Assembly (NCBI GenBank): GCA_034769895.1
Contig: CM068367.1
Location: 711,722,196 to 711,786,195, forward strand
Origin: Magicicada septendecula
Lineage: Eukaryota; Arthropoda; Insecta; Hemiptera; Cicadidae
Length of the DNA stretch: 64,000 bases
Direction of reading: 5' to 3'
Part shown: positions 11,060 to 24,479 of the stretch, one piece after another
Numbering within the stretch: the first letter of the stretch is position 1
How the letters are laid out: each line of letters starts with the position of its first letter
Program-made: the position numbers and the translations under genes
The notes under the pieces: generated by a model
Told to the model about the DNA's origin: nothing
Seen by the model: only the letters and a program-made list of their open reading frames with translations
Databases searched by the model: none

Positions 11060-13207
11060 ATGCATACGAGAGGTGTTTCTAAAAGGATGGCGAAAGACCA
11101 AGAAACAGAAGAAGATAGACGGGAGGAAGAAGCGGAAATAGTTACAGACATTGAAAAGGAACAACAGGCGGATGACAAGAAGGAAGCCAGAGGCGAAAGG
11201 GATTTACTAAAACTATGGGAATTAATTAAAGAAGATTCCAAGAAACAGAAGGAAGCCAATAATGAAAATTTTAAACGAATGGAGGAAAGATGTGACCAGA
11301 ATAAAGAGGAAACTAATGAAAATTTTAGGAAACAAAATGAGAACACTAATGAGAGTTTAAGACAAATCAATGAAAAAATAGACGGTATAAATGAGAATTC
11401 AGAAAAGCTGGAAAACAAAATAGGCAATATTAGCGAAAACTCAAAGAAACAAAACGAAATTTTGAGTGAGAATTTAATCAAACTAATGAATGAGAAGTTT
11501 GACAAAAATAAAGAGGAAACTGATGAGAATAACCGGCTGATAAATGAAAGCTTAAACCAAATTAATGAAAGGTTTGACAGGAACGATGAGAGCTTAAAGC
11601 AGATTCAGGAAAATAACAAACAAATAGACGGGAAAATTGAAAACAGTAATAAGGATTTGCGGCAAATTATAAATGAACAAAACCAAGCGTTGAGGGAAGT
11701 CATCAATGAAAGGATTGCAAATGTCAATGAAACACTTAACAAAAGGGTGGATAATTATGAAGAGGAAGTAAGACAGCAAATAACTGAAACTAAGGTGGGT
11801 CTAGAAAAGACAGATGAAACCATCATACAACTCGCAGTGGAAGTAGAGGCCAAAATTAATCAAGTGGAAAACAATAACAAAACTAGAATAAAAGAAGTAC
11901 AAATAGAAACCCAAGGGAAATTGGACGAAGTGCAAATTAATATGGCTGGGAGAATTGAATTAGTTAACAACGAAATAATGCAAATAAAAACCCAAGTGGA
12001 TCAAAATAAGGGGACCGTCGAAAATATACAGAATCAGGAATTGATTAATATAAAGGAGTCAATAGAAGTTTTACAAAATCGACCAATGTATCTGGCACAT
12101 CACATAGCCCCTGAGCAAAAAGAAAATATCAATTTCAAAATTTATAGAGGAAACCCCATAGAATTTCTAGAGAGAATAGATGAATGGTTTAGTAGAATTA
12201 AGGTGACCCGTTGGAACATAATAAAAAATTTGTTGGATGATTGTTTTAAAAGCATAAATGATAATTGGTGGTCGGCGGTCCGGAATGAAACGAGTAATTA
12301 TGAAGAGTTTAAAAAGGCTTTTAGGTCGAAATACTGGTCGGATTCCGTACAGAACAAGATTAGGGACAACATTACCAACGGTAGATTCAACATTAATCAA
12401 GAGCAGTCCCCAACTACCTACTTGTTGGGAAAGGTGTGTTTGGCGCATCATTTGGAACCGCGAATACCAGAGGAATGTTTAGTAAATAAACTATCTTACC
12501 ATTTCAAAGAAGAAATAGTTCGTGCCAGACGCAGTGGACAAGTGAAGACAGTGGGAGCAATGGAAACCTTGTTGGCCAGCTACGAAATGGAAGACTATTA
12601 TCAAAGTTCTCAAATGTCAAACAATAGGAGAGAGGAGCCAAATCAAGAGTCGCGTCAGGGAATGAATAGATATAACAACAATAATTATAACCAACGGGTT
12701 AATGACCATTTTATGAATAATCGCTACCGCAATAATCAGTACCAAAACAATCATTATAATAACTCTAATAATAACCGATACAGCGCAGGCCGCAGGAATT
12801 TTGATAACGGGAGAGACTATTGGAATAGTAACCGAGGGAACGATGATGGAGGAAATCAAAACAGAAATAGGAGCGTCGAGAATGATGGAGGAAGCAGGGA
12901 ACAAAGGAGAGACATACCCTCGGAAAATCAACCAAGTAATGACCAGGGAACCCATATAGCTCGAGTAAACTATATCATGGCTGATGAGAGGAATAACCAA
13001 GAGGACCATCGTGGAAACCGTAAACCTAATCCCGATTCTGGGAATGCTGAGGGAAGGAATAGAAGGAACAAAGAAGACATAGAACCGTATGTGTATGATC
13101 CATACTGCGACGATGCCATTGAAAGATTTACAACTGCTTATAATCTACGGAATCCACCGGAAAACCATATTGGTAGAGCAGCCCGAACAGTGGCCAATAC
13201 AAAATAG
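11060..13207 (+). CDS. gag-like protein of a gag-only LTR retrotransposon (intact copy)
   Basis: This intact ORF encodes 715 residues. Residues 1 to about 335 are very rich in Glu, Lys, Asn and Gln, with repeated N-E-x-x-K/R patterns, and are predicted to form a long coiled coil. Residues about 345-505 resemble the retrotransposon gag core: a FLERIDEWF segment, two tryptophans (NDNWWSAV), then FKKAFRSKYW. Residues about 520-620 are Asn/Arg/Tyr-rich and probably bind RNA in place of a zinc knuckle; no CCHC motif is present. A charged tail completes the protein. No pol frame follows. The ATG lies about 90 bases after the primer-site-like motif; a second in-frame ATG nine codons later is an alternative start. 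It would form the particle of the element, presumably using enzymes from a related autonomous element. Confidence 0.7.
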   Translation: MHTRGVSKRMAKDQETEEDRREEEAEIVTDIEKEQQADDKKEARGERDLLKLWELIKEDSKKQKEANNENFKRMEERCDQNKEETNENFRKQNENTNESLRQINEKIDGINENSEKLENKIGNISENSKKQNEILSENLIKLMNEKFDKNKEETDENNRLINESLNQINERFDRNDESLKQIQENNKQIDGKIENSNKDLRQIINEQNQALREVINERIANVNETLNKRVDNYEEEVRQQITETKVGLEKTDETIIQLAVEVEAKINQVENNNKTRIKEVQIETQGKLDEVQINMAGRIELVNNEIMQIKTQVDQNKGTVENIQNQELINIKESIEVLQNRPMYLAHHIAPEQKENINFKIYRGNPIEFLERIDEWFSRIKVTRWNIIKNLLDDCFKSINDNWWSAVRNETSNYEEFKKAFRSKYWSDSVQNKIRDNITNGRFNINQEQSPTTYLLGKVCLAHHLEPRIPEECLVNKLSYHFKEEIVRARRSGQVKTVGAMETLLASYEMEDYYQSSQMSNNRREEPNQESRQGMNRYNNNNYNQRVNDHFMNNRYRNNQYQNNHYNNSNNNRYSAGRRNFDNGRDYWNSNRGNDDGGNQNRNRSVENDGGSREQRRDIPSENQPSNDQGTHIARVNYIMADERNNQEDHRGNRKPNPDSGNAEGRNRRNKEDIEPYVYDPYCDDAIERFTTAYNLRNPPENHIGRAARTVANTK

Positions 13208-13585
13208 TTAAGATGAATTAGTTGGAATCATTTTTAAAAATAAACCAAAAAATTCAAAAATAAGTAAGAACACCTTACTATATAATTCAGAAGAAATTAT
13301 TTTAAACTAATAAACATGAAAGACGAGAAAGAAGGGTTAGAAATAAGTTAAATGAAGGAAGAATATGCCATACAATTTATGATAAGGAGGAGATTCAGTG
13401 TTTAATTGCAGAAGTAAATGGGAATGAATTAAAAATAGTAAAATACGTATGCTAAAGAATAATTAATTGACAGCACGGAACTAAGAAGAATTTAAAATGA
13501 ATATTGAACAGCTTTAACTAATATACTGGTGAATAATATGATAAATGGAACTACAGAACAACGAGATAAATAATTTAAGAAAAGT
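13208..13585 (+). repeat. 3' non-coding internal region before the second Penelope-like copy
   Basis: It is the duplicate of window positions up to 165 plus the preceding gag-proximal part. It holds no gene. The 13420-bp duplication restarts at 13421 relative to base 1. Its last 14 bases are the target-site duplication of the Penelope-like element. Confidence 0.65.
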
Positions 13586-15568
13586 TTTTTATAAGTAAAA
13601 ACGTAAAGTTTTACCTTACAGCCTAAACCGGCTTTCACCTATAGAAGGCTTCATCAGAGGCTGTCGTTAGTAGCGCTGCTCGTCTTGTTGTTGGCGACGA
13701 GAAAGTGTTTCGAAAGATTGAAGCTGTGTGTGTGTGTGGTGAGATGTGTTCAAATAATGCGTGCGATTTGAATTGTGTCTGTTCGTTTAGGATGTCGTTT
13801 TTATTTGTTTTTGTGTGTTTGTATATTTCTAATTGTTCTAGAGTGTCTAGTTTTCGGCCTTTTGTGTGTACGTGTAGTATGTTCATGTTATTGTCGATGT
13901 TTTTATATGTGTGGTTTGCTTCAATGAGGTGGTTTGCGAAGGTAGATTCTGTAGTGGTGTGGAGTGCTTTTGTGTGTTCAATGTATCTCTGTTTGAAGCT
14001 ACGTCCTGTCTGGCCTATGTAGAATTTACTGCAATTTGAACAATTTAGTTTATATACACCGGGTATTAACAACACTGACCTAGTAACAAAAATAAAAGAC
14101 ATACACATCCCCCATAACGCCACATTAGCCTCCTTTGACATTAAAAACCTGTACACAAACATCCCCATCTCTGATACAATCACCATCCTACAAAACAAAC
14201 TCAAACAGAACAACACACCAGACGAACTTATCAATGAAATAACAGAAACTCTGAACATTATCACAAAACAAAACTACTTTACTTATAACAATAAATACTA
14301 CACACAGAACGATGGCCTACCCATGGGCTCCCCCATATCCAGCATTCTAGCAGAAGTCTTCCTCCAACACTTAGAAAAAACAAAAATACTCACAAACAAT
14401 GACAGACACTCACATAAAATACTATATTGGCACAGATACGTTGATGACATTCTAATACTATACAGGGGAAACAAAAGACAATGTGAACAGTTACTAACGC
14501 ACATAAACAAAATACATAAAAACATAACCTTCACTGCCGAATACGAACACAACAATACCATAAACTTCTTAGACCTCTCCATCACAAAACTAGAACACAG
14601 GCACAAATTCAGTATATACAGAAAACCAACTACAACTGACACACTAATACACAACACCTCCAATCACCCAATACAACACAAACTAGCTGCTTTTAGAACC
14701 ATGATACATAGACTTAACAACATCCCCTTAGATGAAATAGACTACAAAGACGAACTAAACACGATAAAATATCTAGCAGAATCTAACGGTTATGACAGAA
14801 CAATAGTCAGTAAACTCCTACACAAAACACAAAACAAACAACAGACAAAGACAGAAAACAACAAATTCATAACACTAACATACATCAACAAACAAACAGA
14901 AAAAATTGCCCACAAATTCAAAAAAGCAGGATACAGAATCGCTTACAAAACTACTAACAAAACAGAACACACACTATCAAAACGCAAGCCCAAAGCACAA
15001 AACAAATTCGATCTACCCGGTGTATATAAACTAAATTGTTCAAATTGCAGTAAATTCTACATAGGCCAGACAGGACGTAGCTTCAAACAGAGATACATTG
15101 AACACACAAAAGCACTCCACACCACTACAGAATCTACCTTCGCAAACCACCTCATTGAAGCAAACCACACATATAAAAACATCGAGAATAACATGAACAT
15201 ACTACACGTACACACAAAAGGCCGAAAACTAGACACTCTAGAACAATTAGAAATATACAAACACACAAAAACAAATAAAAACGACATCCTAAACGAACAG
15301 ACACAATTCAAATCGCACGCATTATTTGAACACATCTCACCACACACACACAGCTTCAATCTTTCGAAACACTTTCTCATCGCCAACAACAAGACGAGCA
15401 GCGCTACTAACGACAGCCTCTGATGAAGCCTTCTATAGGTGAAAGCCGGTTTAGGCTGTAAGGTAAAACTTTACGTTTTTACTTATAAAAAACTTTGTGT
15501 TCCGAGTCGTCAATATTATAGTGATATTTAGTTAAGTAACGGACACGTCATGGACAACGAAATCCAAG
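13586..15568 (+). mobile_element. Penelope-like retroelement, second copy produced by segmental duplication
   Basis: This copy is identical in structure to 166-2148, including the inverted/forward junction (14062/14063) and the same 14-bp target-site duplication. It therefore arose by duplication of the host segment and not by a second insertion. One visible difference is GATACA for GAAACA at about 14174. The inverted GIY-YIG fragment spans 13586-14062 on the minus strand, and the hammerhead-like motif recurs at about 15410-15462. Confidence 0.85.
14063..15423 (+). pseudogene. Penelope-like reverse transcriptase and GIY-YIG endonuclease, truncated, second copy
   Basis: This is the same truncated frame as at 643-2003, with GLPMGSP (from 14314), YVDD (14437-14448) and the GIY-YIG domain from about 15017. 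The start of the polymerase domain is missing. The one nearby difference from the first copy changes a Glu to an Asp residue after IPIS and leaves the frame open. Confidence 0.85.
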
Positions 15569-16204
15569 AATTTAAGAAAAGTATTAGGATACCTCAGAAA
15601 TAATAGTAATCATCCCTTGAATACAAGTTTGTAGCAAAGGAGCTACCTTATAGATAATAATTATATGTATTGTGTTGTGATCGTGCAACGTTTATTTTTT
15701 TTCTGGACAGAGATGAAGTTCCTCTGATCTCAGAAGATATAGTTAGGGAAACGGCAGAGTAATTAAAGCCAATAGTGCCCCTCTGATTCCGTACCAGCTA
15801 TGATATTAAGGAAATATAGTATTTTAGGGATTATACACCAAGCGAGGTAATTAAATATAAATATAATAAGAAATGATGGCGTAATAAGCTAGAAGAAGTT
15901 ATGAGTTCCAGAGAAAAGGATAGGTCTACAACTGAGGGAGGTACCAGTAGAGAATTAATGACCAGATACACAATGAGTATCAACACAGTTTTCCGGTGCA
16001 ATTAAAAGTTTAAAGGATAGAAAGAGAAAATAAACCCCAAAGAACCCATTGAATTGCGGATTAAAACAGAAACAATGAAAAACTGAAACCATTATAAATT
16101 AATAATTTTATTAAATAAATATTCCAAAGTATGAAGAAACTATAAGTTTATTTTAACTAAACTTTATTCAGCCAAAATAAACTTCTTTCGGAGGGGGAGT
16201 ATTA
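15569..16204 (+). repeat. 3' non-coding internal region and polypurine tract
   Basis: Duplicate of 2149-2784; AT-rich, with no gene visible, and ending in the GGAGGGGGAG tract. Confidence 0.65.
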
Positions 16205-18669
16205 TGTAACGTAACAAAGTTGAGGTTCCCTACGTTACATAAAAACTTTGTCAACGTAGCGAAAAAGAATGTCCAAGGCATGCCATAATTAAGGTCAAGA
16301 GAGCCAATCTCACCCAAACAAAAAAATATATTGACGATACCTAAGTAAGGTTACTAAGTAATAAATTAGTAAAATGTAGCCAATTATAAAATATGGAGTG
16401 ATTAGAGTAAGATGTAAACTATAAACACTGTGTCTAGTGAGATGAGTTTACTGTGGATGAGTTCAAATATAATAAACTGTTTAATTAATATTTAATGTTT
16501 TATAAAGATGTACCTGTTGTTGTGATTTATCATGATATTCAGTTTACATGATATTTATTTTGTATTTTGTATGTAGTAGGTGTGGAGCCATTACTTTAAG
16601 GAAATACTAAGTAATGGGTACTCAGTTCATTCATGTTGAACTTGTATTTAAGTAATTAAATACAAGTGTGTTTATTATGTATGGTATCATGTTAAAGGTA
16701 TTTACTTTAAATAATTAATGAAGATGTCTTAGAAAATATTTGTAAACTTGGCCAGGAAGACAATAATTGTAAATAAATTGTCTAGTGGTCATTATAATGA
16801 TGTTAAAAACCGATGAAGGGTTCTATGATAAACTCAATAATAATAATAAAATGAAATCAGGAATTTAAAATTGTAATAATTGGCCATAAGCCAGTAGTGA
16901 CTCTTTGTACAGTAGGTCAGGTAAGAAAAATTAAATCAAAAACAAAAAAATTATAACATGTGTAATAAAACCAATAGGCCTAAATTTAGTATTTGTAAAA
17001 GGAAATTAATACCTTTTTTAATAAGTCCATTCAGATGAAAATGTATACGGTTTAATAAGGCAGATTAAGTGAAAGTTTTATGTGATTTAGTGTAATTCCA
17101 AGCAGGGAGCATTTTATTAAATAAGAGTAGTAATATTTCCTAATTCTGGCTCTAGGATATCAAATATTATCCAATTACAGAAAAGTAATGGTTGTTAGGG
17201 TAACAGAAATGCAAGAAATTTTGTTGATTTCAACATTCAATTGTTATATGCTAATGGGTAAAGTTCAGCAGACAAATTAAAAAAAGAGAACCAAATAAAA
17301 TGAATCAAATTTAAACAAATTAAATGTCTTAAAGAAATCCATTTAAAAAGAACTGAGTAATAACTCCTGAAACTATATCTCAGTAAATATAATTCTACAT
17401 ACCCTTAAAGTTCACTGAATTAATAAATACTCATTCAACCTATTTCCAGTAAAAGAATGATGATGAAAATGATTTACCATTAAACAAAGATGATCCATAG
17501 CAGAAGAAGACAAAATTAATTGAAATATAAATAAAAAAATACACGAAGAACTTTTGTATTGAAGTACTAAACCTCACTTTCAATAAACAAACGAAGTCGT
17601 ATTACTACACCAATTCCATTGGGACCGGCAACTACTAGGATCATGAAGAAGAACGAAGACCAGAACTGAACTTCTATTACACTCCGGGACATCACATCTA
17701 AACCTTTATTGAGAATCTGGACGCTGTTTTTGGTCAAGAGTAGCATAACCATTCCGTCTTTACTCCGTTGTAAACAGACTCGGCCACCTTAAGTATCGTA
17801 CCCAGTTTGGTAACAAACCTGCTTATATTTAATTGTATATATTAAGAGTTAATAACAATTGTAATACTTAGTAACCTTAATTTTGCATTACCTGGCCTTA
17901 CTAATCGTTAAAAGAATTACCTGTACCCTGGGATAAGAGATAAACTGAAAATTATACTTAAATTGTAACATACACCACTATTCACTAACAAATCGATTCA
18001 GTATTGTATGATCGATATTATGATCTAATAACCGAAGAAGACAACTGTTAAAAATTTAAAATAATATAAAATAAAGAATCCTTCTTGTATGTGACGATGT
18101 TCTGTGTTATTGTAGAATAGTTATTGTATTTCTATTAGGGAGTAATTTACAGAGAAAGAAAGTGATAAAAACATCAAGTGGAACGACTTAACCTATAAGA
18201 ACGAGTTAAGTACTAATAACAGCGCTCGTTGCAGACAGCTGGTGAATACGGGAGAATAGAGAACTAACTTATTCTCCGCGCCACTCTTTTTTCAATTTAA
18301 ATAATACAGACTGACTAGGGTTGGAGAAAATTACTGAATTATTCACTATAATACCCGTAATATAGCGTTTTTCTCTGGTAAAACACTTAATAACCACTTA
18401 ACACAGGTATATGTTCGACATATGAATCATATCAACAACATAATAAATATTTTTTCTTATAAAGAGAGTGAATTAGTAACAAATTGGTTAATTCAACGTG
18501 GGCTGAATTAACGATAAACCCGCAACCGTATTACACTCGTAAACGTAATCCATGCGTTATATTACAAATTGGCGAACCCAACAGTGGGGCTTTTAAACAT
18601 CCTCAAATATAGTTAACAAAGTTACATACTCGTATACACTAGAAACGTAATACTTGTAGTTATATTACA
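16205..18669 (+). repeat. LTR-like block 3
   Basis: Duplicate of block 1 at an offset of exactly 13420 bp, with TGTAAC and TTACA ends and the same triple primer-site-like motif at the right end. Confidence 0.7.
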
Positions 18670-18761
18670 AATTGGCGCTCAACGAGTGGGCTTTAGTTAA
18701 GTAAAAAATCGACTATATCGCTATTACTTAACTGGAGCAGGCAACTATTAGAGGCACAGGG

Positions 18762-20922
18762 ATGCATACGAGAGGTGTTTGTAAAAGGATGGCGAAAGAC
18801 CAAGAAACAGAAGAAGATAGACGGGAGGAAGAAGCGGAAATAGTTACAGACATTGAAAAGGAACAACAGGCGGGTGACAAGAAGGAAGCCAGAGGTGAAA
18901 GGGATTTACTAAAACTATGGGAATTAATTAAAGAAGATTCCAAGAAACAGAAGGAAGCCAATAATGAAAATTTTAAACGAATGGAGGAAAGATGTGACCA
19001 GAATAAAGAGGAAACTAATGAAAATTTTAGGAAACAAAATGAGAACACTAATGAGAGTTTAAGACAAATCAATGAAAAAATAGACGGTATAAATGAGAAT
19101 TCAGAAAAGCTGGAAAACAAAATAGGCAATATTAGCGAAAACTCAAAGAAACAAAACGAAATTTTGAGTGAGAATTTAATCAAACTAGAATTTAATAAAA
19201 ATGAATGAGAAGTTTGACAAAAATAAAGAGGAAACTGATGAGAATAACCGGCTGATAAATGAAAGCTTAAACCAAATTAATGAAAGGTTTGACAGGAACG
19301 ATGAGAGCTTAAAGCAGATTCAGGAAAATAACAAACAAATAGACGGGAAAATTGAAAACAGTAATAAGGATTTGCGGCAAATTATAAATGAACAAAACCA
19401 AGCGTTGAGGGAAGTCATCAATGAAAGGATTGCAAATGTCAATGAAACACTTAACAAAAGGGTGGATAATTATGAAGAGGAAGTAAGACAGCAAATAACT
19501 GAAACTAAGGTGGGTCTAGAAAAGACAGATGAAACCATCATACAACTCGCAGTGGAAGTAGAGGCCAAAATTAATCAAGTGGAAAACAATAACAAAACTA
19601 GAATAAAAGAAGTACAAATAGAAACCCAAAGGAAATTGGACGAAGTGCAAATTAATATGGCTGGGAGAATTGAATTAGTTAACAACGAAATAATGCAAAT
19701 AAAAACCCAAGTGGATCAAAATAAGGGGACCGTCGAAAATATACAGAATCAGGAATTGATTAATATAAAGGAGTCAATAGAAGTTTTACAAAATCGACCA
19801 ATGTATCTGGCACATCACATAGCCCCTGAGCAAAAAGAAAATATCAATTTCAAAATTTATAGAGGAAACCCCATAGAATTTCTAGAGAGAATAGATGAAT
19901 GGTTTAGTAGAATTAAGGTGACCCGATGGAACATAATAAAAAATTTGTTGGATGATTGTTTTAAAAGCATAAATGATAATTGGTGGTCGGCGGTCCGGAA
20001 TGAAACGAGTAATTATGAAGAGTTTAAAAAGGCTTTTAGGTCGAAATACTGGTCGGATTCCGTACAGAACAAGATTAGGGACAACATTACCAACGGTAGA
20101 TTCAACATTAATCAAGAGCAGTCCCCAACTACCTACTTGTTGGGAAAGGTATGTTTGGCGCATCATTTGGAACCGCGAATACCAGAGGAATGTTTAGTAA
20201 ATAAACTATCTTACCATTTCGAAGAAGAAATAGTTCGTGCCAGACGCAGTGGACAAGTGAAGACAGTGGGAGCAATGGAAACCTTGTTGGCCAGCTACGA
20301 AATGGAAGACTATTATCAAAGGTCTCAAATGTCAAACAATAGGAGAGAGGAGCCAAATCAAGAGTCACGTCAGGGAATGAATAGATATAACAACAATAAT
20401 TATAACCAACGGGTTAATGACCATTTTATGAATAATCGCTACCGCAATAATCAGTACCAAAACAATCATTATAATAACTCTAATAATAACCGATACAGCG
20501 CAGGCCACAGGAATTTTGATAACGGGAGAGACTATTGGAATAGTAACCGAGGGAACGATGATGGAGGAAATCAAAACAGAAATAGGAGCGTCGAGAATGA
20601 TGGAGGAAGCAGGGAACAAAGGAGAGACATACCCTCGGAAAATCAACCAAGTAATGACCAGGGAACCCATATAGCTCGAGTAAACTATATCATGGCTGAT
20701 GAGAGGAATAACCAAGAGGACCATCGTGGAAACCGTAAACCTAATCCCGATTCTGGGAATGCTGAGGGAAGGAATAGACGGAACAAAGAAGACATAGAAC
20801 CGTATGTGTATGATCCATACTGCGACGATGCCATTGAAAGATTTACAACTGCTTATAATCTACGGAATCCACCGGAAAACCATATTGGTAGAGCAGCCCG
20901 AACAGTGGCCAATACAAAATAG
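18762..20922 (+). pseudogene. gag-like gene, copy 3, split by the same 13-bp insertion
   Basis: It carries the same 13-bp insertion as copy 1, giving frames 18762-19208 and 19201-20922. The shared insertion shows that copies 1 and 3 are duplicates of one damaged gene and did not break independently. Confidence 0.75.
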
Positions 20923-21922
20923 TTAAGATGAATTAGTTGGAATCATTTTTAAAAATAAACCAAAAAATTCAAAAATAAGTAAGAACACCTTACTATATAA
21001 TTCAGAAGAAATTATTTTAAACTAATAAACATGAAAGACGAGAAAGAAGGGTTAGAAATAAGTTAAATGAAGGAAGAATATGCCATACAATTTATGATAA
21101 GGAGGAGATTCAGTGTTTAATTGCAGAAGTAAATGGGAATGAATTAAAAATAGTAAAATACGTATGCTAAAGAATAATTAATTGACAGCACTGAACTAAG
21201 AAGAATTTAAAATGAATATTGAACAGCTTTAACTAATATACTGGTGAATAATATGATAAATGGAACTACAGAACAATGAGATAAATAATTTAAGAAAAGT
21301 ATTAGTATACCTCAGAAATAATAGTAATCATCCCTTGAATACAAGTTTGTAGCAAAGCAGCTACCTTATAGATAATAATTATATGTATTGTGTTGTGATC
21401 GTGCAACGTTTATTTTTTTTCTGGACAGAGATGAAGTTCCTCTGATCTCAGAAGATATAGTTAGGGAAACGGCAGAGTAATGAAAGCCAATAGTGCCCCT
21501 CTGATTCCGTACCAGCTATGATATTAGGGAAATATAGTATTTTAGGGATTATACACCAAGCGAGGTAATTAAATATAAATATAATAAGAAATGATGGCGT
21601 AATAAGCTAGAAGAAGTTATGAGTTCCAGAGAAAAGGACAGGTCTACAACTGAGGGAGGTACCAGTAGAGAATTAATGACCAGATACACAATGAGTATCA
21701 ACACAGTTTTCCGGTGCAATTAAAAGTTTAAAGGATAGAAAGAGAAAATAAACCTCAAAGAACCCATTGAATTGCGGATTAAAACAGAAACAATGAAAAA
21801 CTGAAACCATTATAAATTAATAATTTTATTAAATAAATATTCCAAAGTATGAAGAAACTATAAGTTTATTTTAACTAAACTTTATTCAGCCAAAATAAAC
21901 TTCTTTCGGAGGGGGAGTATTA
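20923..21922 (+). repeat. 3' non-coding internal region with polypurine tract
   Basis: Duplicate of 7503-8502, with an empty Penelope-like target site and no gene visible. Confidence 0.65.
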
Positions 21923-24387
21923 TGTAACGTAACAAAGTTGAGGTTCCCTACGTTACATAAAAACTTTGTCAACGTAGCGAAAAAGAATGTCCAAGGCATG
22001 CCATAATTAAGGTCAAGAGAGCCAATCTCACCCAAACAAAAAAATATATTGACGATACCTAAGTAAGGTTACTAAGTAATAAATTAGTAAAATGTAGCCA
22101 ATTATAAAATATGGAGTGATTAGAGTAAGATGTAAACTATAAACACTGTGTCTAGTGAGATGAGTTTACTGTGGATGAGTTCAAATATAATAAACTGTTT
22201 AATTAATATTTAATGTTTTATAAAGATGTACCTGTTGTTGTGATTTATCATGATATTCAGTTTACATGATATTTATTTTGTATTTTGTATGTAGTAGGTG
22301 TGGAGCCATTACTTTAAGGAAATACTAAGTAATGGGTACTCAGTTCATTCATGTTGAACTTGTATTTAAGTAATTAAATACAAGTGTGTTTATTATGTAT
22401 GGTATCATGTTAAAGGTATTTACTTTAAATAATTAATGAAGATGTCTTAGAAAATATTTGTAAACTTGGCCAGGAAGACAATAATTGTAAATAAATTGTC
22501 TAGTGGTCATTATAATGATGTTAAAAACCGATGAAGGGTTCTATGATAAACTCAATAATAATAATAAAATGAAATCAGGAATTTAAAATTGTAATAATTG
22601 GCCATAAGCCAGTAGTGACTCTTTGTACAGTAGGTCAGGTAAGAAAAATTAAATCAAAAACAAAAAAATTATAACATGTGTAATAAAACCAATAGGCCTA
22701 AATTTAGTATTTGTAAAAGGAAATTAATACCTTTTTTAATAAGTCCATTCAGATGAAAATGTATACGGTTTAATAAGGCAGATTAAGTGAAAGTTTTATG
22801 TGATTTAGTGTAATTCCAAGCAGGGAGCATTTTATTAAATAAGAGTAGTAATATTTCCTAATTCTGGCTCTAGGATATCAAATATTATCCAATTACAGAA
22901 AAGTAATGGTTGTTAGGGTAACAGAAATGCAAGAAATTTTGTTGATTTCAACATTCAATTGTTATATGCTAATGGGTAAAGTTCAGCAGACAAATTAAAA
23001 AAAGAGAACCAAATAAAATGAATCAAATTTAAACAAATTAAATGTCTTAAAGAAATCCATTTAAAAAGAACTGAGTAATAACTCCTGAAACTATATCTCA
23101 GTAAATATAATTCTACATACCCTTAAAGTTCACTGAATTAATAAATACTCATTCAACCTATTTCCAGTAAAAGAATGATGATGAAAATGATTTACCATTA
23201 AACAAAGATGATCCATAGCAGAAGAAGACAAAATTAATTGAAATATAAATAAAAAAATACACGAAGAACTTTTGTATTGAAGTACTAAACCTCACTTTCA
23301 ATAAACAAACGAAGTCGTATTACTACACCAATTCCATTGGGACCGGCAACTACTAGGATCATGAAGAAGAACGAAGACCAGAACTGAACTTCTATTACAC
23401 TCCGGGACATCACATCTAAACCTTTATTGAGAATCTGGACGCTGTTTTTGGTCAAGAGTAGCATAACCATTCCGTCTTTACTCCGTTGTAAACAGACTCG
23501 GCCACCTTAAGTATCGTACCCAGTTTGGTAACAAACCTGCTTATATTTAATTGTATATATTAAGAGTTAATAACAATTGTAATACTTAGTAACCTTAATT
23601 TTGCATTACCTGGCCTTACTAATCGTTAAAAGAATTACCTGTACCCTGGGATAAGAGATAAACTGAAAATTATACTTAAATTGTAACATACACCACTATT
23701 CACTAACAAATCGATTCAGTATTGTATGATCGATATTATGATCTAATAACCGAAGAAGACAACTGTTAAAAATTTAAAATAATATAAAATAAAGAATCCT
23801 TCTTGTATGTGACGATGTTCTGTGTTATTGTAGAATAGTTATTGTATTTCTATTAGGGAGTAATTTACAGAGAAAGAAAGTGATAAAAACATCAAGTGGA
23901 ACGACTTAACCTATAAGAACGAGTTAAGTACTAATAACAGCGCTCGTTGCAGACAGCTGGTGAATACGGGAGAATAGAGAACTAACTTATTCTCCGCGCC
24001 ACTCTTTTTTCAATTTAAATAATACAGACTGACTAGGGTTGGAGAAAATTACTGAATTATTCACTATAATACCCGTAATATAGCGTTTTTCTCTGGTAAA
24101 ACACTTAATAACCACTTAACACAGGTATATGTTCGACATATGAATCATATCAACAACATAATAAATATTTTTTCTTATAAAGAGAGTGAATTAGTAACAA
24201 ATTGGTTAATTCAACGTGGGCTGAATTAACGATAAACCCGCAACCGTATTACACTCGTAAACGTAATCCATGCGTTATATTACAAATTGGCGAACCCAAC
24301 AGTGGGGCTTTTAAACATCCTCAAATATAGTTAACAAAGTTACATACTCGTATACACTAGAAACGTAATACTTGTAGTTATATTACA
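21923..24387 (+). repeat. LTR-like block 4
   Basis: Duplicate of block 2 at an offset of exactly 13420 bp, with the same ends and internal motifs. Confidence 0.7.
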
Positions 24388-24479
24388 AATTGGCGCTCAA
24401 CGAGTGGGCTTTAGTTAAGTAAAAAATCGACTATATCGCTATTACTTAACTGGAGCAGGCAACTATTAGAGGCACAGGG